A DNA stretch of 5,089 nucleotides, taken from Desulfobacteraceae bacterium. GTDB taxonomy: Bacteria > Desulfobacterota > Desulfobacteria > Desulfobacterales > Desulfosarcinaceae. Made by a program: the position numbers and the translations under genes. Position 1 is the first letter of the stretch. Each line of letters begins with the position of its first letter. Below are positions 1-5,089 of this stretch, piece by piece. Location of the stretch: contig JALVQM010000256.1 of NCBI GenBank assembly GCA_027025615.1, positions 1 to 5,089 of the forward strand, read 5' to 3'. The notes under the pieces are model-generated. The model made no database searches, was not told the DNA's origin, and was given only the letters and a program-made list of their open reading frames with translations.

Positions 1-2825
1 GCGATTACATTTTCCACCTGGCGTCGGAAAGAATCAAGGAAAGCTGATCCACTGTTTATGGCAAGTGCGGCATAGTAACCCCATAGATGGCCGGCCAGGG
101 TATTTAGAATCGGTGCAAGGTGGGCGGCTGTGGTTGGAACATGAAAAACATCTGCGGCGTAATGGTCGAATCGGTCCTCACCTTCATCCACGATGACAAC
201 AGGGGTTGCTTTGTGGGCCTTGAAAATGGCCGTATCTTTTACTATGTCACCCATGACTGTCTGCGGAGTACCTGCGGCACATACAATTATCAAGGGCTCG
301 GAGGAAAGGTCGATATGCTTTTTGTCTTCGACAAAGTCCGAGGATATGGTTTTATAACACAGTTCACTGAGCTTGATCCTGATTTCGTCAGCCGAAGCTT
401 TATTGGGGCCGCTGCCAACAGCGGCCCAGTAAGTCTTGGAAACGGCAAGACGCTTTGCAGATTTTGAGATGGTATCTTTCAGGGCAAGTACTTTTTGCAT
501 TTGTGCCGGCAGGTCCAGCAGGCGTCTGATTTCATCTGATACAAATTGTTTTGAGCGCTGTCGGCACACTTGGGCGATTTTAAGACCAAGTAAAGCTCCG
601 GCGACTATCTGGGCATAGAAGGCCTTGGTTGAGGCAACCGACATTTCTATATCTCGTCCCGAACTGGTGTAGATTACGCCGTCCACCTTGAAGGTCAGGT
701 CAGAGTCCCTGCGGTTGACTATGGCCAGGGTGAAAGCACCCAGGCCTTTTACCATATCCACCGTGCGGTTGGTATCGGTGGTGGTGCCTGATTGGCTTAT
801 GGCTACAACCAGCACGTCTTTCATGCTGTCAGGCTGTCTGCTTTCCAATTGAAATCCGCTTAGTTCTGAGGCTTTCAGGGCGCTTATGGAAAGGTCCGGT
901 TTTTCAAGGTAGTGGCCAAGAATGTTGGCACAGGCCAGGGCCGCCACTCCAGCCGTGCCCTGGCCGATGAAATATATACGCCTTATGAGGCCATGTTCGA
1001 GGGCATGATGGATTTTAGCGGGGAATATAGTTTCGTCAAGGTTCAGGTTGTAATAGGGATTGTCTCCGCTTTCTACCTTCCACCGGTTTTGGAGAGTCCT
1101 TTCCACTGAAGTCGGTGCTTCGGAGATTTCTTTAAGAAAGTAGTGAGGAAAATCCTGGCGGTCTATGTCTCTGGAGGTGATTTCTGTTTGCTGGATATCA
1201 TTCGGGGACAGCTCAATGTGGCTGCCGTCGTAATACATGGCCCTGATGCCATCCAGGCCGCCTGAGCTGGACTGGTCAAGGATAAAAATCTGTCCCTGGA
1301 CTGGTCCTTCTGACCCCTGAATTGTCTTTTCACCATCCAATTTTAAATATTTTTGGGTCTCTTCGACAAAACCATAAACTTCTGATGTGGGCATGTAGTG
1401 ATCAGCTGCCAGGCCAACGAAAACAGCTTGACCGCTTCCTTTCTGGGCCAGGAAAAATTTCCCTGGTTCCATGTCGGAATGGACGGCTATGGCGTGCGAG
1501 CCTTCAAAGTCATTGACTGCCAGGCGAAAGGCCTCACTGAAACCATGTCCCTGCTCGAGATAGGATTCGATCTGGAGGGGAATAATTTTAGTGTCGGTGG
1601 TTATATCTTCTGCAATTTTTTCGCCCCGGCGTTCCCAGCGTTCTTTCAGCTCCATGTAATTGTCGATATCACCGTTTAGACAAGCATGGATGATGCCCTT
1701 GGTTTCGCATCCGACCCGGGCACTGGCATTGTCAACAGGGTGACAGTTGGCAATGGTAATGGCTCCCACCGACGCCCAGCGGGTATGAGAAGAGATGGTA
1801 TGAAAAATAAAAGGGCCTGATGCCACCAGTGCCAGGATCCTGTCGGTAGCCACCTGACTGCGCAAAAAAGCCACGTTGTCACCCAGTGAACCGATTTCGG
1901 CCGCAACCTTGTACGTCAGGGCTATTGCTGCCCGGTTTGCTACCGGGCTGTGAACTGCTATACTGCCGTTGGTGAGGAGGATATCAGAGCAACGCTGCCT
2001 GAATTGTTCTTCCAGCCCTTGCCGGGAGATTTCTTCCAGAATGTTTTTGAAGTCCCGGTCGCTAAAGATAAAGAGCAGTGATATTCCTGCCGAATCCCGG
2101 CCTCTGACTTCAAGTCGGTCAATACTGTTGAATACTGTGTTTATGTTCCTGAAAACGGAAATTATGCTGTTACCGGGTACTGTATTTCCGTTCAGCAGGT
2201 TCTTTACCCGTTCCAGGTTGTCCAGCAGCTCCCGGCTGAGGCACCAGTGAATGTCTTTGATCAATTCCAGTCGTGCCAGGGCCAATCTGCCGCGGGAAGC
2301 CTGTACCTGTCCCAGCACTGACCGAACCCTGTCCGTTTCTTTATCGATGAAGCTTGCCAGATCTGCAGTCAGGATCTGTAGCCGTGCAGCCGCTTGGTTG
2401 TCTTGAAAAAATGCCGAAAATTGCCGACTTTGTTTGCAGGTCCTGGCAAGATCCATCAAGTACTCAAGGTTTTTTTGCCCGCCCAGGTAAATCCGGTCGA
2501 ACCGTTCGCTGTCTGTGAGACAGTCTGCCACAGGGTTGCTGACTGTTTTCCGGATTGCCTCTTCCAGTTTTTCCAGGGGCGGGTTACCCGGCTCGCTATC
2601 CTCCCGGCTTGCCGGTTTGAAAGCAATCAGTCCGCAAAGGCCGCAGGCCACCGTATTGCTGAAAACAGGGAAAATAATCAGCGCCGGTCCCTTGACCGTG
2701 GATGGATGGCGGCCGTAGTACAGCTTTGACTTCAACAAGCTGACTGAACAGTCGGCAATTCCAGCGATCAGCCCGGACGGTTTAGTGAGATGCTTCCATA
2801 CCCAGGCAAAGCCTGCCTTGAACAT
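1..2825 (-). CDS. Large GlmS-like glutamine amidotransferase/double-SIS sugar isomerase, 3'-partial
   Basis: The frame is open from ATG 2825 to the left edge: 941 codons with no stop, carboxy end outside. The order matches glucosamine-6-phosphate synthase, which makes a hexosamine phosphate from a ketose phosphate and glutamine, but the protein is over 300 residues longer than usual (about 610). The glutaminase half shows candidate nucleophile Cys64 (CGLIAF), RGRDSAG (Arg241), HTRWASVG (347-354), LNGDIDN (Asn384-Gly385) and TTDTK (Asp411). First SIS domain: GQGTAG (621-626), SQSGTTTDT (677-685), SVASTKAF (729-736). Second SIS domain: Lys818, Glu821 and His837 fall where E. coli GlmS has Lys485, Glu488 and His504. 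Departures: 63 residues before Cys64; about 150 extra, mostly helix-like residues between about 75 and 225; about 60 extra between 250 and 345; Val353 where GlmS has His77; Ala625 for Ser303; KHID for KHGP. AGAGGAG lies 8 bases before the ATG. It follows kdnB by 43 bases, suggesting an LPS amino-sugar role. Substrate unknown; family assignment firm, function not. Confidence 0.85.
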   Translation of the reverse strand, partial: MFKAGFAWVWKHLTKPSGLIAGIADCSVSLLKSKLYYGRHPSTVKGPALIIFPVFSNTVACGLCGLIAFKPASREDSEPGNPPLEKLEEAIRKTVSNPVADCLTDSERFDRIYLGGQKNLEYLMDLARTCKQSRQFSAFFQDNQAAARLQILTADLASFIDKETDRVRSVLGQVQASRGRLALARLELIKDIHWCLSRELLDNLERVKNLLNGNTVPGNSIISVFRNINTVFNSIDRLEVRGRDSAGISLLFIFSDRDFKNILEEISRQGLEEQFRQRCSDILLTNGSIAVHSPVANRAAIALTYKVAAEIGSLGDNVAFLRSQVATDRILALVASGPFIFHTISSHTRWASVGAITIANCHPVDNASARVGCETKGIIHACLNGDIDNYMELKERWERRGEKIAEDITTDTKIIPLQIESYLEQGHGFSEAFRLAVNDFEGSHAIAVHSDMEPGKFFLAQKGSGQAVFVGLAADHYMPTSEVYGFVEETQKYLKLDGEKTIQGSEGPVQGQIFILDQSSSGGLDGIRAMYYDGSHIELSPNDIQQTEITSRDIDRQDFPHYFLKEISEAPTSVERTLQNRWKVESGDNPYYNLNLDETIFPAKIHHALEHGLIRRIYFIGQGTAGVAALACANILGHYLEKPDLSISALKASELSGFQLESRQPDSMKDVLVVAISQSGTTTDTNRTVDMVKGLGAFTLAIVNRRDSDLTFKVDGVIYTSSGRDIEMSVASTKAFYAQIVAGALLGLKIAQVCRQRSKQFVSDEIRRLLDLPAQMQKVLALKDTISKSAKRLAVSKTYWAAVGSGPNKASADEIRIKLSELCYKTISSDFVEDKKHIDLSSEPLIIVCAAGTPQTVMGDIVKDTAIFKAHKATPVVIVDEGEDRFDHYAADVFHVPTTAAHLAPILNTLAGHLWGYYAALAINSGSAFLDSFRRQVENVI

Positions 2826-2833
2826 GGTCTTTT

Positions 2834-2840
2834 CTCCTCT
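2834..2840 (-). promoter_or_regulatory. Ribosome binding site of the GlmS-like gene
   Basis: Read on the minus strand this is AGAGGAG, eight bases before the ATG at 2825. It matters because it supports translation beginning 63 codons upstream of the candidate nucleophile Cys64, so the N-terminal extension is probably really made. No comparable site was noticed just before Cys64, where the nearest non-ATG candidate is the GTG codon of Val59. Confidence 0.85.
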
Positions 2841-2868
2841 GATTTATTAGAAGTTTTTACAAACTATT

Positions 2869-3930
2869 TCACATTGCAAGGTAGAGCTCTTTTATCCGTT
2901 GCCTGGTCATTTGCTCACGCCAGTTGCTGCCAAGGGCGTTTTCCCATAATGGTTCCAGAATCAGGGCCACGTCGATCATTTTTTCGATTTGCCTGTCGCT
3001 GACCTCTGCCATGATTTTTTCGGGCAACCGGATATGGTGCTTTTCCATCATCTTGCGGAATTCGGCCACACCTTCGGGATAAAATTCTTCCAACTGGTTA
3101 AAGGCGATACAATTGCCTATTCCGTGGTGAATTCCGAGTACAAATCCAAGGCCGTAAGACAGGGCATGGCATACGCCTACCTGGGAGTAGGCAATGGACA
3201 TTCCCCCGCAGTAAGAAGCCATCATAAGCTTGTCATCGGCATCAGGGCAATTTCCCAGGAAAACCTGTCGGCACAGGTCCATGGCTTTTTCCCCATAGGC
3301 CTGGCTGAAAGCATTGAGGTAGGTGCCGGTCAGGGATTCCACGCAGTGGATGTAACAGTCCATGGCCGTGTAGAAACGCTGCTCGGCCGGGGCGTTGGCG
3401 ATCAGCTCGGGGTCCAGAAGAATTTGGTCAAATACTGTGTAGTCGGAATTGATTCCCAGCTTTTTCTGGGGACCTGTAAGGACCGTGGTTCGGGATACCT
3501 CTGCCCCGGTTCCGGACAAGGTCGGGATGCCCGCGTGATAGACCGCAGGGTTTGAAATCAGGTCCCAGCCCTGGTAATCGGCCGAAGATCCAGGGTTGGT
3601 GAGCATCAGGGAGACGGCCTTGGCAAGGTCCATGGTGCTGCCACCGCCTATGCCGATTACCGCTGCCGGAAGCCCGGCTTTTTGACGGATATCGGCTGTC
3701 AGCTGGTCCACGTAGCTGGTTTTGGGTTCCTGGTCAACGTTGACCAGAACCAGCAGATCTGTGCCGTTAATCGGTACCCGCTGCTCAAGCTCTTTCCCGG
3801 AAAAGACATCGTCCAGCATGAATACCACCGGACGACCATCAGCCCTTTGGGGAGCCAGTATTTCATCCAATTGGTTAAAGCTGCCCCGGCCAAAGATAAC
3901 CCGGGATACCATTTTGAAGTTACGAAACAT
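2869..3930 (-). CDS. kdnB: 3-deoxy-manno-octulosonate (Kdo) 8-oxidase/dehydrogenase KdnB, iron-type alcohol dehydrogenase
   Basis: Complete 353-residue protein of the group III metal-dependent alcohol dehydrogenase family, the usual length for KdnB. Expected role: oxidation of the C8 hydroxyl of Kdo to an aldehyde, the substrate of KdnA. The nucleotide-binding motif GIGGGSTMD is at residues 93-101. The metal ligands of the family are in place: Asp191 and His195 (AMDCYIHC), His255 (GVCHALSYG) and His269 (GIHHGIGN), with the 4- and 14-residue spacings of FucO-type enzymes. The N-terminus (FRNFKMVSRVIFGRGSF) and the tract NVDQEPKTSYVD strongly resemble Shewanella KdnB as remembered; no alignment was run. 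The ATG at 3930 is chosen because GAGGAG ends 6 bases upstream and the homologous N-terminus begins there. It lies between kdnA and the GlmS-like gene on the same strand, almost certainly cotranscribed. Nothing is broken or missing. Alternative: another sugar or phosphonate alcohol dehydrogenase of the family, less likely next to kdnA. Confidence 0.9.
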   Translation of the reverse strand: MFRNFKMVSRVIFGRGSFNQLDEILAPQRADGRPVVFMLDDVFSGKELEQRVPINGTDLLVLVNVDQEPKTSYVDQLTADIRQKAGLPAAVIGIGGGSTMDLAKAVSLMLTNPGSSADYQGWDLISNPAVYHAGIPTLSGTGAEVSRTTVLTGPQKKLGINSDYTVFDQILLDPELIANAPAEQRFYTAMDCYIHCVESLTGTYLNAFSQAYGEKAMDLCRQVFLGNCPDADDKLMMASYCGGMSIAYSQVGVCHALSYGLGFVLGIHHGIGNCIAFNQLEEFYPEGVAEFRKMMEKHHIRLPEKIMAEVSDRQIEKMIDVALILEPLWENALGSNWREQMTRQRIKELYLAM

Positions 3931-3936
3931 TATTTT

Positions 3937-3942
3937 CTCCTC
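3937..3942 (-). promoter_or_regulatory. Ribosome binding site of kdnB
   Basis: Read on the minus strand this is GAGGAG, six bases before the ATG at 3930. It fixes Met1 over the in-frame Met7 as the start. It lies in the 36-base gap after the kdnA stop, so kdnB has its own translation signal and does not rely on overlap with kdnA. Confidence 0.85.
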
Positions 3943-3966
3943 AATATTGCAGCCGTCCTGCAGGGG

Positions 3967-5089
3967 TTAACCGGCCAGGACTTTGCGGATGTTGTCAATG
4001 CGTTGGTCCAGTTCTTCCTGGCTCCATGAAAGCTTGATCAGCATTGAAATGGTTCTGGCCATGATGGAATCGGACTGGGGCAGATTGACGGCCTCCAGGT
4101 CCGGCTTGTTTTCAAGCAGTTGAACCGCAAGGGGGGCCGGGGATTTCATTTTTCTGAAGTGATCCCATTGCCGGAAGTAGTGCCAGTTGTTCACAAACCA
4201 GTAAAAACAGCCGTCCACTCCGGCCTCGGCCAGCTTACGGGCGCATTTGGCGGTGCTGTCGGAATCCGGAAGCATAAATGACAGGAAAGTGGCCGAATCA
4301 CCATCCGGATCAGGCAGGTGGCGGAATTGTACCTGGTCAAAGGCGGCCATGGCTTCCTTGATGGCTGCCTTGTTCTGGCGCTGGCGTTCAATGATCCAGT
4401 CCAGTTTGCGTAATTGGGCCAGACCAACGGCGGCATTAAGTTCGCTGATACGGTAATTTGTTCCCATGATGGGGTGGGTTTCTGCGCCCCGGTCGTCTCC
4501 AATGTGGTCGTGTCCGTGATCGGCGTAACCTGAGGCCAGCAGGTAAAGGTGTTCATCATCGGTGACTACAGCTCCGCCTTCACCACAGGTTATTGTCTTG
4601 ACCGGATCGAAGGAAAAGCATCCTATCCGGCCGAAGGTTCCAAGGGCCCTGCCCCGGAAACTGCCGCCCACTGCCTGACAGGCGTCTTCGATCAGGATCA
4701 GGCCCTTTCGCTGACAGAAATCGGCAATGGCATCAATTTGGGCCATGGAACCGCACATATGCACCGGCAAGACGGCCTTGGTTCTGTCAGTCAGGTGTTT
4801 TTCAAGCCCGTCGGGATCAAGACAGAGGGTGTTGTCGATTTCAGCAAAGACAGGAACAGCCCCTGCCAACAGGACGGCCTCGATGGTGGCCACAAAAGTA
4901 AAAGGCGGAACTATCACCTCGTCTCCGGCTCCCACCGAGCAGGCTGCCAGAGCGGTGCTAAGAGCAGCTGTGCCACTGGAACACAGGTGACAGTAACCTG
5001 CATTCAGTCTGGCGGCCAATTCCTTTTCGAAGGTTTTGGCTTTCCAGTGCCCTTTACGGGCGGCATCGAATCCATAACGAAACAGGACA
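3967..5089 (-). CDS. kdnA: 8-amino-3,8-dideoxy-manno-octulosonate (Kdo8N) transaminase KdnA, 5'-partial
   Basis: PLP-dependent sugar aminotransferase of the DegT/DnrJ/EryC1/StrS family. It probably transfers an amino group, from glutamate in the characterised Shewanella enzyme, to the C8 aldehyde of oxidised Kdo, giving Kdo8N for the LPS inner core; it should be cytoplasmic. The frame is open to the right edge, giving 373 visible residues (V1 at 5088); roughly 20-25 N-terminal residues and the true start lie outside. A TTG at 5019 is in frame but internal, because homologous sequence (FRYGFDAARKGHWK) continues upstream of it. Visible motifs: SSGTAAL (37-43, phosphate binding), EDACQA with the PLP-pyridine Asp135, the Schiff-base lysine Lys164 in DPVKTITCGEGGA (codon 4597-4599), and NYRISELNAAVGLAQL (about 211-226). 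The tracts VHMCGSMA, DHGHDHIG and DGCFYWFVNNWHY match KdnA as I recall it and set it apart from generic ArnB-like enzymes. It ends with TAA 36 bases before kdnB, its expected partner. Alternative: another sugar aminotransferase of this family. Confidence 0.88.
   Translation of the reverse strand, partial: VLFRYGFDAARKGHWKAKTFEKELAARLNAGYCHLCSSGTAALSTALAACSVGAGDEVIVPPFTFVATIEAVLLAGAVPVFAEIDNTLCLDPDGLEKHLTDRTKAVLPVHMCGSMAQIDAIADFCQRKGLILIEDACQAVGGSFRGRALGTFGRIGCFSFDPVKTITCGEGGAVVTDDEHLYLLASGYADHGHDHIGDDRGAETHPIMGTNYRISELNAAVGLAQLRKLDWIIERQRQNKAAIKEAMAAFDQVQFRHLPDPDGDSATFLSFMLPDSDSTAKCARKLAEAGVDGCFYWFVNNWHYFRQWDHFRKMKSPAPLAVQLLENKPDLEAVNLPQSDSIMARTISMLIKLSWSQEELDQRIDNIRKVLAG

Noticed and set aside
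2645..2690. Hydrophobic run at residues 46-69 of the GlmS-like protein as a membrane segment
   Set aside because: It contains prolines, an Asn and the glutaminase start CGLIAF, whose hydrophobic character is a core beta strand in this family. The preceding 45 residues do not resemble a signal peptide.
120..2729. Several plus-strand open frames of 60-115 codons across the left half, and a 76-codon minus-strand frame at 1676-1906
   Set aside because: All are out of frame with, or antisense to, the 941-codon GlmS-like reading frame that explains the whole region with conserved motifs throughout.
1..2825. Possibility that the left 2.8 kb is non-coding or a decayed glmS pseudogene
   Set aside because: Translating from the ATG at 2825 gives no stop or frameshift to the window edge, and catalytic motifs of three domains appear in the right order in one frame.
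2841..2868. AT-rich stretch between kdnB and the GlmS-like gene as an internal promoter
   Set aside because: A TAATAA-like -10 can be seen, but no -35 element at a suitable distance; AT-rich intergenic DNA gives such matches by chance.
2989..3555. 188-codon plus-strand open frame
   Set aside because: It lies wholly inside kdnB on the opposite strand, whose protein has an intact family signature. The plus-strand product shows no recognisable motif; it is an antisense shadow.
3942..3964. Short palindromes (CAATATTG and CCTGCAGG) and a GCAG/CTGC stem in the kdnA-kdnB gap
   Set aside because: The arms are only 4 bp each, there is no U-tract, and the next ribosome binding site partly overlaps. 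This is too weak for a terminator or operator call.

Overview
The window is a compact, single-direction gene block read entirely leftward (minus strand). It comes from a Gram-negative bacterium that decorates its lipopolysaccharide (LPS). Three consecutive genes fill almost all of it. In transcription order they are kdnA (5' end beyond the right edge), kdnB (complete) and a very large GlmS-like amidotransferase/sugar isomerase (3' end beyond the left edge). The gaps are only 36 and 43 bases. The two starts inside the window each have a strong GAGGAG-type ribosome binding site, so the block reads as one operon. No RNA gene, mobile element, CRISPR array or convincing internal promoter or terminator was seen.

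Right third (about 3967-5089): a DegT/DnrJ/EryC1 family PLP aminotransferase. Middle (2869-3930): a group III iron-type alcohol dehydrogenase. Together they closely match the KdnA/KdnB pair known from Shewanella. That pair turns 3-deoxy-D-manno-octulosonate (Kdo) into 8-amino-3,8-dideoxy-D-manno-octulosonate (Kdo8N), an amino sugar of the LPS inner core: KdnB oxidises C8 and KdnA transaminates the resulting aldehyde. These assignments rest on remembered family sequences and visible motifs; no alignment was run.

Left 2.8 kb (1-2825): one uninterrupted minus-strand reading frame of 941 codons that leaves the window without a stop. It carries a class II glutamine amidotransferase domain followed by two SIS (sugar isomerase) domains, in the order of glucosamine-6-phosphate synthase (GlmS). 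It is far larger than housekeeping GlmS (about 610 residues). The candidate nucleophile cysteine sits at residue 64 instead of at the N-terminus. About 150 extra residues lie between that cysteine and the RGxDSAG motif, with a further expansion of about 60 residues after it. This is the most unusual object in the window. Its position right behind kdnAB suggests a divergent amido-sugar enzyme serving the same surface-sugar pathway, which is an inference.

The organism cannot be named from this window. Moderate base composition, AGGAG-type ribosome binding sites and the Kdo pathway fit a proteobacterium or Desulfobacterota-like Gram-negative; this is a weak inference.
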